This document shows, one piece after another, positions 1 to 7,297 of a stretch of DNA of 47,277 nt. The notes below the pieces were generated by a model. That model searched no databases. It worked only from the letters and a program-made list of their open reading frames with translations, and was not told the origin of the DNA. The position numbers and the translations under genes were made by a program. Position 1 is the first letter of the stretch; every line of letters begins with the position of its first letter. Source of the DNA: Armatimonadota bacterium (GTDB lineage Bacteria > Armatimonadota > JAAZEB01); assembly GCA_012841485.1 (NCBI GenBank), contig DUUU01000439.1, positions 1 through 47,277 on the forward strand, read 5' to 3'.

Positions 1-444
1 GAAGCCGTGGGCGGATCCGACGTGGATGATCTTGCCACCTCGCCCCTGGCGGATCATCTCGCGTGCTGCGGCCTGGGCGCAGAAGAAGGGCGCGCGCAGT
101 TTGGTCGCCAGGACGCGGTTCCACAGTTCATCGGAAAGGTCGAGGAAGGGCGCCTCGGGGCTGAGCGCGGCGTTGTTGATGAGGAGGTCGATCCCCCCCA
201 AGACGCTCGCACACGCGGCAATCAAGCGCGTACACTCCTGGAAGCGCGCCAGGTTGGCCTGGATCAGGAAGGCGCGCCCGCGGCTCTCCCGGATGGCCCG
301 CGCCGTCTCCTCGGCTCCCGCCGCGTTGGCATGGTAGTGGATGGCGACCGCCGCCCCGCGTTTCCCCAGCTCGATGGCGATCCGCTGTCCGATCCCGGTG
401 CCCGCGCCTGTCACGACGGCTCTCTTGCCGGCGAATGAACCCAT
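1..444 (-). CDS. Short-chain dehydrogenase/reductase (SDR), C-terminus outside window
   Basis: This is an NAD(P)-dependent oxidoreductase of the classical SDR family; its substrate cannot be told. The open frame runs from the ATG at 444 off the left edge, giving 148 residues of an expected 250 or so. Near the start is the nucleotide-binding glycine motif TGAGTGIG, followed by the acidic-loop region and the NNA motif (INNAALSPEAP) about residue 90. The last visible residues, IIHVGSAHG, lead into the strand that normally carries the catalytic serine; the Tyr-x-x-x-Lys pair lies beyond the window. It is divergent from the radical SAM activase, with about 245 bp between them. Family assignment is firm, function open. 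Confidence 0.88.
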   Translation of the reverse strand, partial: MGSFAGKRAVVTGAGTGIGQRIAIELGKRGAAVAIHYHANAAGAEETARAIRESRGRAFLIQANLARFQECTRLIAACASVLGGIDLLINNAALSPEAPFLDLSDELWNRVLATKLRAPFFCAQAAAREMIRQGRGGKIIHVGSAHGF

Positions 445-689
445 CAGCCCTCACCCTCTATCTCGCCTTCTCCCCCCGGGGCCCTCATTCGGCGCGGAAA
501 GGGTCCCTCCTGCAGGGCAGGGGCACGGCATTCTGCCACGTGGGCGAGACCCGCGCGTCAGATGCGGGAACTTCTGAGGGATGGGGGAGTCCTACACGTG
601 CGGGAGGCGCCGGCTCAGGAGAAGCTCCTGGCCGGCTCACGCGCATGGAACACGAGTAGAGAAGGTTGCCGGCGAACGATAGGGGGCAC

Positions 690-1625
690 ATGGCGGGCAG
701 GATTTTCGACATTCAACGCTTTTCGGTTCACGACGGCCCGGGGATCCGGACGACGGTTTTCTTCCAGGGGTGCCCGCTGCGATGCCGATGGTGCCACAAC
801 CCGGAAGCAGTCTCGGCCGGGCCCGCGCTCTTCTACAGTGATCGCGCGTGCCTCTCCTGCCGGGCCTGCGAGGCGACCTGCACCGAGGCGGTTCACTCCT
901 TCGCGGGGGAAGAGCACCGGATGTGCCGCGAGCGCTGCCGGCTCTGCGGGGCGTGTGCCGAGGTTTGCGTCGCAGGCGCGTTGGAGTTCTCCGGGCGCAG
1001 TGCCACCCCCGAGGAAGTGGTCGAGGTGGTCCTGCGCGACCGCGTCTTCTATGAAACTTCCGGCGGGGGTGTGACGCTCTCGGGGGGCGAGCCTTTGGCG
1101 CAGCCGGCGTTCGCGCGCGAGATCCTCGCCCGATGCCGCACCGAGGGCCTGCATACCGCGGTAGATACTTGCGGGGAGGGTGCCCGCGAGGCGTTGGACG
1201 CGCTGATTCCACTGGCCGACCTGTGGCTGTTCGATGTGAAGCACCTCGATCCCGGGGCGCACCGGGCGGCAACGGGGCGCTCGAACGAGCGCATCCTCCA
1301 AAACCTGCGCTATCTCGACTCGGTGTTGCGCCGGGATGCCGGCCCCGCGCCCGTTGGCGCCCGGCTGGTCTTGCGCGTGCCCCTCATCCCCGCGGTGAAC
1401 GACACGCCGGAAAACCTGGAGGCTTTGGCGGCGCTGATCCGCGAGCTTCCCTCGGTCCACGAGATGCGCCTGCTGCCGTATCACCATCTTCAGGAGGACA
1501 AGTACCGCCGCCTGGGTCGCGAATACCCCGGCGCTGACCTGGTCCCGCCGGATGACGCAGCCGTGGGGGCGATCCGCGAGTATCTCGCCACGAAGGCGGG
1601 CATCACCGTGGACGTCGGTGGCTGA
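690..1625 (+). CDS. Glycyl-radical enzyme activating enzyme (radical SAM, ferredoxin-like insert)
   Basis: This PflA-type activase uses S-adenosylmethionine to install the glycyl radical on a partner enzyme. The radical SAM cluster motif CPLRCRWC gives cysteines 28, 32 and 35. Two further four-cysteine sets follow (C54, 57, 60, 64 and C83, 86, 89, 93), the double 4Fe-4S insert found in activases of larger glycyl-radical enzymes and absent from plain PflA. The SAM-binding GGEP motif lies near residue 130. Length is 311 residues. I chose the ATG at 690, preceded by AGGGGG, over a TTG 24 bases upstream. No glycyl-radical enzyme lies beside it: a truncated SDR is upstream and nifS follows after 550 bp. 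Subfamily and partner are therefore unknown. Confidence 0.88.
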   Translation: MAGRIFDIQRFSVHDGPGIRTTVFFQGCPLRCRWCHNPEAVSAGPALFYSDRACLSCRACEATCTEAVHSFAGEEHRMCRERCRLCGACAEVCVAGALEFSGRSATPEEVVEVVLRDRVFYETSGGGVTLSGGEPLAQPAFAREILARCRTEGLHTAVDTCGEGAREALDALIPLADLWLFDVKHLDPGAHRAATGRSNERILQNLRYLDSVLRRDAGPAPVGARLVLRVPLIPAVNDTPENLEALAALIRELPSVHEMRLLPYHHLQEDKYRRLGREYPGADLVPPDDAAVGAIREYLATKAGITVDVGG

Positions 1626-2175
1626 GCTCTCTTTGCCGTGGCACCGATGGGGCGCACGGCCGGCAGCGGGGAACAGGTGCCACACAGCGGGCAGGTGGCG
1701 GTACCACCCAAGGGTGGGGGAGGATTCCGCGTTCACGTTCTCTTCGGCCTGGCTGGGTGGCGTGCGGCCTGGTGCTGCTCTTCAGCCTCCCAGGGCTGTG
1801 GCAGAACACCTCGGTGCCGGCGCGCGATGACCCCGCCACCAGGGAGAGCGTGCCATAGTGCCGCCTATCTCCTGGGCGCCCGGCTGGAAGGGGGCGCATC
1901 CGAATGCCGGTATACATCGAAGGGTATTGCCTTCCGTGGAGTGTTCTGCTATGCTTGTGAAAGGATGGCCGCCACGAGGAATCGGCGCAGCAGGGCAGGC
2001 CTCCTCCATGAGTATGTGACGATGGCGGAGCCGGTCTGAAAGTGGCAACGGAGCATCTGGAACCGGGAACCCGCGGGCCGTGCTTCCGTTCATATGAGTA
2101 GGGGGATCGGGCTGTGCACCGGGGGCGGATGCAGCGCCCGAGTAAAGTGATGATGGGTTCGTAATGGAGGATTTG
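1626..2175 (+). other. Intergenic region ahead of nifS
   Basis: No convincing gene is seen in these 550 bases; the frames open here are short or are extensions of antisense frames. A possible sigma70-type promoter, TTGCCT at 1927-1932 and TATGCT at 1950-1955 with a 17-base spacer, points toward nifS and would give a leader of about 210 bases. The first 100 bases contain a short hairpin, GGTGG-CGGTA-CCACC, just after the activase gene. Confidence 0.4.
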
Positions 2176-3366
2176 ATGCCGGAGAGGCAAGTCTATTTCG
2201 ATAACAACGCCACCACCCCGCTTCACCCCGCGGTGAAGAAGACGCTGGTGGATGCGATGGATCTTTATGGCAATCCGTCCAGCCTTCACGCCGCGGGGAG
2301 GCTGGCCCGGGAGGCCGTCGAGGAAGTGCGCGAGCGCGTGGCCGAGTTCATCGGCGCGACCCCAGACGAGGTGATCTTCGCTGGCAGCGGCTCCGAGGCG
2401 AACAACACGGTGCTGTCGATCCCCACGTGCGCCTCGAAGGGGTGCGACTGTGTGATGCATGAATCGACCGAGGTCGTCACCTCGGCAATCGAGCATCCGT
2501 GCATCCTTGAGACGGCCAACTGCCTGGGCGAGCGTGGAGTGAGCGTCCGCTATGTCGGCGTGGATCGCTACGGCCGCGTCGATCCGGAGGAGTTGCGCCG
2601 GACGATCACCGGGCACACGCGCCTCGTCTCGATCATGATGGCGAACAACGAGGTGGGCACGATCCAGGAGATCAAGACGCTGGCAGCTATCGCCCACGAG
2701 CATGGCGCGCTGTTCCACACCGATGCGGTGCAGGCGGTGGGCAAGGTGCCGGTGGATGTTCGGGAACTGGATGTCGATTTCCTCACGCTTTCGGCGCACA
2801 AAATCTACGGACCCAAGGGGGTGGGCGCGCTCTACATCCGCAAGGGGGCGCCGTTCTGCCCGCTCATCCGCGGGGGGCATCAGGAGAAGGGACGCCGCGC
2901 CGGCACCGAGAACACGCTGGGGATTATCGGCCTGGGCAAGGCGATTGAGCTGCGGAGCCAGGAGATGGAGGAGGAGGAGAAGCGGCTGTTGGGCCTGAAG
3001 GCGGCGCTGCGCCAGGGCATCGAGGAGAAGATTCCCGACGTGCACTTCAATGGGCACCCCACGGCGTCGCTTCCCGGCACGCTCAACGTCTCCTTCGATG
3101 GCGCGGAGGGCGAGGCGATCCTCCTCTACCTCGATCTGGAGGGTATCGCTGTCTCGACGGGTTCCGCGTGCGCGTCCGGCTCGCTGGAGCCATCGCACGT
3201 GCTCCTCGCCACCGGATGCCCTATCGAGCGGGCGCACGGATCGATTCGGATTAGCTTGGGCCGCGAAAACACGATGGCGGACGTGGAGCGGATGCTCACG
3301 GTGTTGCCCTCGGTCATCGAACGGGTGCGGCGCATGTCCACGGGCTATCGAAGGGAGGTCGCATGA
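2176..3366 (+). CDS. nifS: Cysteine desulfurase, NifS/IscS family
   Basis: This PLP-dependent class V aminotransferase-fold enzyme removes sulfur from cysteine and passes it as a persulfide to a scaffold. The PLP lysine is K209 in the motif SAHKIYGPKG, and the persulfide cysteine is C332 in STGSACASG; its short loop fits NifS/IscS group I. The N-terminus YFDNNATTP is the usual family start. Length is 396 residues. The ATG at 2176 is chosen because TGGAGG lies five bases upstream; an in-frame ATG at 2164 has no such site. The stop overlaps the nifU start by 4 bases, so the two are translationally coupled. Housekeeping Fe-S assembly is more likely than nitrogen fixation, since no nif structural genes are visible. 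Confidence 0.95.
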   Translation: MPERQVYFDNNATTPLHPAVKKTLVDAMDLYGNPSSLHAAGRLAREAVEEVRERVAEFIGATPDEVIFAGSGSEANNTVLSIPTCASKGCDCVMHESTEVVTSAIEHPCILETANCLGERGVSVRYVGVDRYGRVDPEELRRTITGHTRLVSIMMANNEVGTIQEIKTLAAIAHEHGALFHTDAVQAVGKVPVDVRELDVDFLTLSAHKIYGPKGVGALYIRKGAPFCPLIRGGHQEKGRRAGTENTLGIIGLGKAIELRSQEMEEEEKRLLGLKAALRQGIEEKIPDVHFNGHPTASLPGTLNVSFDGAEGEAILLYLDLEGIAVSTGSACASGSLEPSHVLLATGCPIERAHGSIRISLGRENTMADVERMLTVLPSVIERVRRMSTGYRREVA

Positions 3367-3980
3367 GCCGGATGGGATGGGTCTATTCCGAGAAGGTGAA
3401 AGACCACTTCATGAACCCGCGGAACATCCTCGAAGACGAGGAGAGCTTCGAGGCGGATGGCCGTGGGATTACCGGCAACGTGAAGTGTGGCGATGAGATG
3501 CTCATCGTGATCAAGGTGGATAAGGAGCGGGGGGTCATCACCGATTGCCGCTGGAGGACCTATGGGTGCGCCAGCGCGATTGCCAGCACCTCGGTGCTCT
3601 CGGAGATGGTGAAGGGGATGCCTCTGGACGAGGCCTACCAGCTCGGCGCAAAGGACGTGAACCGCGCGCTCGGCGGCCTGCCGGAGCACAAGGTCCACTG
3701 TTCCGTGTTGGGCGACAAGGCGTTGCGGGCGGCGATCAACGATTACTACGCGCGTAACGGCATGCCCGAGAAGATCCGTCAGGAGGAGCAGCGCGTCGTC
3801 TGCCAGTGCATGGGCGTGACTGACCTTGAGATCGAGTCGACCGTGCTGGATGGAGCGCGCACGTACTACGAGGTTCAGGAGCGCACCAAAGTCGGCACCG
3901 TGTGCGGCGGGTGCGAGGACGAGGTGAAGCAGCTCATCGAGTTCTACACGAACAAGCACTTCTCCGAAGACGCCTCCTAA
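3363..3980 (+). CDS. nifU: NifU-like Fe-S cluster scaffold (IscU domain + BFD-type [2Fe-2S] domain)
   Basis: This is the scaffold on which the NifS-delivered sulfur is built into Fe-S clusters. Residues 1-130 form an IscU-like domain with the three cluster cysteines C42 (VKCGDE, with the conserved Asp44), C69 (YGCASAIAS) and C113 (HKVHCSVLG). Residues 145-190 form a second domain with C147, C149, C181 and C184 (CQC...CGGC), the permanent [2Fe-2S] domain of NifU. The C-terminal Nfu domain of full-length NifU (about 280 residues) is absent; the protein ends at 205. It starts inside the nifS stop (ATGA overlap). A perfect 13-bp hairpin follows about 100 bases after the stop. Confidence 0.93.
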   Translation: MSRMGWVYSEKVKDHFMNPRNILEDEESFEADGRGITGNVKCGDEMLIVIKVDKERGVITDCRWRTYGCASAIASTSVLSEMVKGMPLDEAYQLGAKDVNRALGGLPEHKVHCSVLGDKALRAAINDYYARNGMPEKIRQEEQRVVCQCMGVTDLEIESTVLDGARTYYEVQERTKVGTVCGGCEDEVKQLIEFYTNKHFSEDAS

Positions 3981-4087
3981 GCGATGCCGGGCAAACCCGG
4001 CCAGCGGAGGGCCTCGGCGCTGGCCTGAACTGCTGCGACGCGCAGCCTGACATAGCTCGCCGCGGGTACAGCACCGCGGGAAGAATG

Positions 4088-4119
4088 GGGAAGCCCCTCC
4101 GGTACCGGAGGGGCTTCCC
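4088..4119. terminator. Perfect hairpin between convergent nifU and PilZ genes
   Basis: Arms GGGAAGCCCCTCC (4088-4100) and GGAGGGGCTTCCC (4107-4119) pair perfectly over 13 bases, with loop GGTACC. It lies between two convergent genes and reads the same on both strands, so it could end transcription from either side. There is no T-run on either strand, so intrinsic termination is likely but not certain. Confidence 0.65.
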
Positions 4120-4123
4120 GGGC

Positions 4124-4834
4124 TTAACGCTCATGGTAGGCTGCTCGCCGCGGACCCGCCATGGGCCTCCGGGCTCGCTCGCTTGCCCGGCGCATCAGGA
4201 CCTGGACATAGCGGCTGATCCGGTCCCAAGCTTGCTCGCTGGCCGCGATGAACTGGAGCCCCAGCGCCAAACCGGGTGTGTCATCCACTGTCGCGGCCAT
4301 CGCTCGCACCACCATCGCGGTGGCTTCGAGGGGGGGCCACCCATCGGGTAACTCCAGGAGCAGATTGACCTGCTGGCCAGGTTTCAGATTCTCACCGGCG
4401 TCTCCCGCCAGGAAGAGCTGGAGCCCGCCAATGCTGACATCCAGGGTGTGGCCGGAGCACGATGCGCCCGATTGCCCTTGTCTCCCCGGTTCGAACAGGG
4501 TAACGGGGATCCGCTCCTGCACGCGCGTGTGCTCGCGGCGCGGGCGCCACTCGTAGCGCAAGGGCCACTCCAGATCTAGGAGGGCGTTGCTGCCGGCGAG
4601 AGAACCCCGGATGTGCGTGTCGAAGAACCCCAGGCCCCTCTCATTCTGCGCGAGGACTGCGACGCGCTCGCCTACGACAAATGCTCCTTCGGGGGCATCC
4701 ACGGTGTGGATCTGCACACGAAACCCCGCGTCGCAGGCAGAGTGAACGGTGACAGGTAGCGTTCTCCCCGCGTAGGCGATGATGGCCCGGCAGCCGGGCA
4801 CCAGCATACGAATCAGTTCATGGCGGGCCTCCAT
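4124..4834 (-). CDS. PilZ-domain c-di-GMP receptor with N-terminal PilZN/YcgR-like domain
   Basis: This is a predicted c-di-GMP binding protein acting on motility, adhesion or envelope functions. The first 100 residues resemble the beta-rich PilZN/YcgR N-terminal domain. The PilZ domain starts at RREHTR, which satisfies the RxxxR ligand motif, and continues to DVSIGG, satisfying the (D/N)xSxxG motif, so ligand binding is likely retained. Length is 236 residues. Start: the ATG at 4834, preceded by AAAGGACGGGACTG, rather than the GTG at 4861. It is the last gene of a minus-strand series, about 350 bp after the Rnk-like gene, and ends a few bases from a strong hairpin. Its target is unknown. The window also holds an HD-GYP protein that could degrade the same nucleotide. 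Confidence 0.85.
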   Translation of the reverse strand: MEARHELIRMLVPGCRAIIAYAGRTLPVTVHSACDAGFRVQIHTVDAPEGAFVVGERVAVLAQNERGLGFFDTHIRGSLAGSNALLDLEWPLRYEWRPRREHTRVQERIPVTLFEPGRQGQSGASCSGHTLDVSIGGLQLFLAGDAGENLKPGQQVNLLLELPDGWPPLEATAMVVRAMAATVDDTPGLALGLQFIAASEQAWDRISRYVQVLMRRASERARRPMAGPRRAAYHER

Positions 4835-5181
4835 CAGTCCCGTCCTTTCACGCGATTGCACGACATACTACTTCCGCACTCGGAAGCCCACGGCAGGACT
4901 TCCTCATCATCGCGTCTCTGGCCCAATAGACGGGATAATCGAAGGGAACCGAATCGAACCCACCCCGAGTGCGACATGTCTTGGTTTTCGCGCTGTAGCG
5001 CCCGGTTCCTCCCCGGACGGGTCCGGAAGTCACGGCTGAGTAACCAGGGGGGCTTCCTGGGGTGGGCGCCGGGCATCTGGCGGAGGAGAACGTGCCCCCA
5101 CCGCGCCCGGCGCAGTGAGGGCTGCCAGGCGCGTGACTGCCCCTTTCCGAGCAATGGATGCCCGCTCTCCCTTCGCTGCTT
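4835..5181. other. Non-coding gap upstream of the PilZ gene
   Basis: These 347 bases lie between two minus-strand genes. The frames open here are antisense artefacts with poor composition. I see no clear promoter, hairpin or RNA, though an independent promoter for the PilZ gene would have to be here. Confidence 0.4.
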
Positions 5182-5598
5182 CTACCCACTGGGGGGTCTC
5201 GATGCCTCCGGTTGGTAGAGGACCGCTTTGACGAGTAGCCGTCTCTTTCTCGATGGAACCTGCCACTCGAAGACATCACCCACGCGGTAGCCGAGCATCG
5301 CCATGCCGATGGGAGCCAACACCGAGACTTTGCCCTGTGATGCATCCGCGTCTTCCGGGAAGACGAGCGTGCAGACCATCTCCTGGCCCGTATCCAGGTC
5401 TTCCAGCTGCACCTGCGAGTCCATGGTGATCACATCCGACGGCACCTCCTGAGTGGTGACGACCCGGGCTCTATCGAGTTCGGCTGCGAGGGTCCGCAAG
5501 CCTTCGCTTGCGGGGGGATCCCGGCGCAGCATCTCAAGCAGGCGCGTCCGGTCTTCCTCGGTCACATAGATATCTCGGTGCCCAGCCTTTTTTCTCAT
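5182..5598 (-). CDS. Rnk-like regulator (GreA/GreB C-terminal fold)
   Basis: This protein resembles Rnk (regulator of nucleoside diphosphate kinase), which binds RNA polymerase near the secondary channel as a GreA/GreB relative with a shortened N-terminal coiled coil. The N-terminal 50 residues (IYVTEEDRTRLLEML) fit the short helical region. The C-terminal half, with VSVLAPIGMAMLGYRVGDVFEW, is the conserved GreA/GreB C-terminal FKBP-like domain. Length is 138 residues, close to Rnk (about 136). GGGAGAGAAG precedes the ATG. The neighbours on the same strand are a zinc-ribbon protein upstream (50 bp) and the PilZ protein downstream. The exact role in this organism is inference. Confidence 0.82.
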   Translation of the reverse strand: MRKKAGHRDIYVTEEDRTRLLEMLRRDPPASEGLRTLAAELDRARVVTTQEVPSDVITMDSQVQLEDLDTGQEMVCTLVFPEDADASQGKVSVLAPIGMAMLGYRVGDVFEWQVPSRKRRLLVKAVLYQPEASRPPSG

Positions 5599-5649
5599 CT
5601 TCTCTCTCCCGCCGGGTTGCGCCGTCTTCCGGCGCAGGGAGCCCCAGCC

Positions 5650-6117
5650 TCACGTTCTTGTCAGAGCATCGCGCAACGCAGCCCACAGCGCCGCTGCTCC
5701 CGCTGCCAGGCAGGCCTTGCCACTCTGACACTCCTGACGATAGACTCCATTGCATCTGGGACAGAGCCACCGCTGCGTCGCCCGCACACGCAGTGCTCTG
5801 GCAGCCACCCTGGGGTAGCGCCTCAAAAGCCAGACGGCACTCCGGTCCCCCAGGTAGACCCATCCGGTCGTTGTCACCTCCATGTAGGTACCCACTCTGT
5901 CGCAGGCAGAACACCTCGCCCAGGGGGCATGTCGGATGCAGGCGACCCCTCCATCACCCAGGAGTTGCGGCGGATTCAGCGGCGCTTCCACCATCTTGCC
6001 GCACAGGGCGCACGCGAAGGGCCGGCGCGAGCCACACGAGGGGCACCAGGGCGCCTCGGGGCTCACGGGAGCTCCACAGACCCGACACCGCATCCTTGCG
6101 CCGCGCGGCATCTCCAT
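5650..6117 (-). CDS. Zinc-ribbon protein of unknown function
   Basis: A 155-residue protein I do not recognise beyond its zinc-ribbon character. It has five CxxC pairs: CRVC and CPSC near the N-terminus, CALC about residue 37, CSAC about residue 69, and CPRC about residue 120, enough for at least two zinc sites. Two stretches between them (LGDRSAVWLLRRYPRVAARALRV) look like a basic helix. It starts one base after the stop of the interrupted STAS gene (TGAATG), so it is probably cotranscribed with it. Zinc ribbons of this kind bind nucleic acid or protein, but nothing here decides between them. Two possible starts, MEMP at 6117 and MRCR at 6093, are in frame. Confidence 0.6.
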   Translation of the reverse strand: MEMPRGARMRCRVCGAPVSPEAPWCPSCGSRRPFACALCGKMVEAPLNPPQLLGDGGVACIRHAPWARCSACDRVGTYMEVTTTGWVYLGDRSAVWLLRRYPRVAARALRVRATQRWLCPRCNGVYRQECQSGKACLAAGAAALWAALRDALTRT

Positions 6118-6480
6118 TCAGCCAACCCCCAGAGTGGAGCCAGCACCCCCGTACCCCACTCCTGCGATCTCCAACACCATGCGAACGCACGGGTCCGCGG
6201 CCTGGATCTCCAGTCGAGATCCTACGGCCACCCGCGTATGGGCCTCCACGAGGTGACGAACCCCTACACTCTCGATTCGAAATACTTGCCGTAGGTCCAA
6301 GATCACCCGACAAGGCGTTTTGTCGAGCGTCTTGGCCGGCTCCTCGCCGAAGCGGGGAGCCATTTAGGTATCGATCTGCCCCGCGCACCCTACCAGGCAG
6401 ATGCCCTCCCCTTGGAGACGGGTTTTCAGGAGAGAGCTATCCGGGCGCCCTGCAAGCCTCTCTCGGACAGTATCGAACAT
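6118..6480 (-). pseudogene. STAS-domain anti-sigma-factor-antagonist-like gene broken by in-frame TAA
   Basis: Read in one frame from the ATG at 6480 to the TGA at 6118-6120, the gene encodes a 120-position STAS protein of normal length, except that codon 39 (6364-6366) is TAA. Before it come MFDTVRERL, a first beta strand and GQIDT; after it come MAPRFGEEPAKTL, VILDL, RIESVGVRHLVEA (with the conserved phosphorylatable serine) and the last helix VRMVLEIAGV. The alignment with GEIDxxTAPR of ordinary STAS proteins has no gap, so only one codon is wrong. An ATG follows the stop directly (TAAATG), so translation might restart, giving 81 residues without the first strand. Nonsense mutation or sequencing error; the rest is intact. 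Confidence 0.8.
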
Positions 6481-6505
6481 CTCCCCCTGCCGCCACCTGG
6501 GCATA

Positions 6506-6564
6506 GCTGTTTCAGGGCACTCCCCTCATGGCAGCTGCCGGTGAAGAGAGTGCCCTGGAAAAGC
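6506..6564. repeat. Long inverted repeat (17-bp stem) just upstream of the STAS gene
   Basis: The core arms CAGGGCACTC (6513-6522) and GAGTGCCCTG (6548-6557) pair perfectly. The outer arms GCTGTTT (6506-6512) and GAAAAGC (6558-6564) extend the stem to 17 positions with one mismatch and one G-T pair. The 25-base loop contains the palindrome GGCAGCTGCC. It lies 26 bases upstream of the STAS start on the minus strand. No T-run follows on either strand, so it may be a leader structure, an operator or a terminator for the gene before. Confidence 0.6.
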
Positions 6565-6677
6565 GGAAAGGATCTGTGCCGCTCCTATCAGGCAAGCCCC
6601 TGGTCGGTCGTGCAGGGGCGGTGCAAAGATGAGAGCTGCCCGGACCTGGGAAGCGGGCACAGTGGGATGGCAGCGAG

Positions 6678-7112
6678 CTATCGCAACGGGCTGCCGACAC
6701 CATTCCAGGCACTGTACTCGGCCCGGAGATGGGGAAGGGAGTATTGCGGTCCAGACCGCGAATGGGAAGCATGGGAAATCGGCGTGCCGAGGCTGCTCCC
6801 GCGAGTGGGGCGCCCGATGCGAAGCAAGTGGACCGGTCGCGCCGCCTGCGAGTGCGTTCGCGCAGTATAGACCGGCTTGCCTTGCCGATCAGGGCAGGCC
6901 TCGGGGCCGCTATGGGACGGATGCTCGGAGAGCGCGGGGTGGGGCTGCAGACGTAGGGCGCCTGCAGCGATCAGGGCAGGGCGCATGCATCCGTAGACAG
7001 GAGCATGCCAGCAAAGGCCTACCGCCAAAAGGAGCGCCGCGAACGCCACCGGCAACCAGACGCGCCATCCAGCCGATCTGCCACCGATACCTTGACCGGC
7101 CGACCTTGTCAT
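6678..7112 (-). CDS. Possible small membrane-anchored protein, unrecognised
   Basis: A 144-codon frame that I do not recognise. Support is a sigma70-type promoter just upstream (7131-7159), a possible ribosome site GGGAAGG three bases before the ATG, and one clear transmembrane segment (LPVAFAALLLAVGL) near residue 25 after a basic start. Against it: after residue 40 the composition (many Ser, His, Pro, Arg) is that of an unselected frame, and there is no domain. It could equally be an untranslated RNA or a decayed gene. An ATG at 7124 is in frame but would sit at the predicted transcription start. Confidence 0.3.
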   Translation of the reverse strand: MTRSAGQGIGGRSAGWRVWLPVAFAALLLAVGLCWHAPVYGCMRPALIAAGALRLQPHPALSEHPSHSGPEACPDRQGKPVYTARTHSQAARPVHLLRIGRPTRGSSLGTPISHASHSRSGPQYSLPHLRAEYSAWNGVGSPLR

Positions 7113-7130
7113 GAGCCTTCCCATGGCCCT

Positions 7131-7159
7131 ATGCTACCATCCAAACCCGGGCCTGTCAA
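7131..7159 (-). promoter_or_regulatory. Sigma70-type promoter downstream of glmM
   Basis: On the minus strand, TTGACA (7159-7154) and TAGCAT (7136-7131) are separated by 17 bases. The -35 box is perfect and the -10 box matches 5 of 6 bases. Transcription would begin near 7124 and run toward the STAS/zinc-ribbon genes. Confidence 0.65.
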
Positions 7160-7182
7160 TCCCGCCGAGAGGCAGACGCTGG

Positions 7183-7196
7183 CACGCCCGGGCGTG
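7183..7196. repeat. Short palindrome after glmM
   Basis: CACGCCCGGGCGTG is a perfect 14-base palindrome about 100 bases past the glmM stop. It can form a 5-bp hairpin and could contribute to ending the cdaA operon transcript, but it has no T-run on the minus strand. Confidence 0.35.
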
Positions 7197-7297
7197 TTTC
7201 CTTTATCCGTAGCTGGACGCAGTTGGAGGTGGGAATACCACCAGACCGGCCATCGCCATCTGCGGGATTGATGGTAAGGGCGCGTCGCCTCTCCCCC

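Noticed and set aside
1690..1715. On the minus strand GGGTGGTACCGCC resembles the T-box antiterminator sequence.
   Set aside because: The next minus-strand gene is more than 1 kb away beyond a plus-strand gene, no specifier loop was found, and the match is explained by a simple GGTGG/CCACC hairpin.
1603..3237. A 544-codon minus-strand frame across nifS.
   Set aside because: It is antisense to a clear cysteine desulfurase and has no recognisable domain.
6364..6366. Reading TAA as a sense codon (altered code).
   Set aside because: TAA is used as an ordinary stop in other genes here, for example nifU and the response regulator at 31028, so recoding is unlikely.
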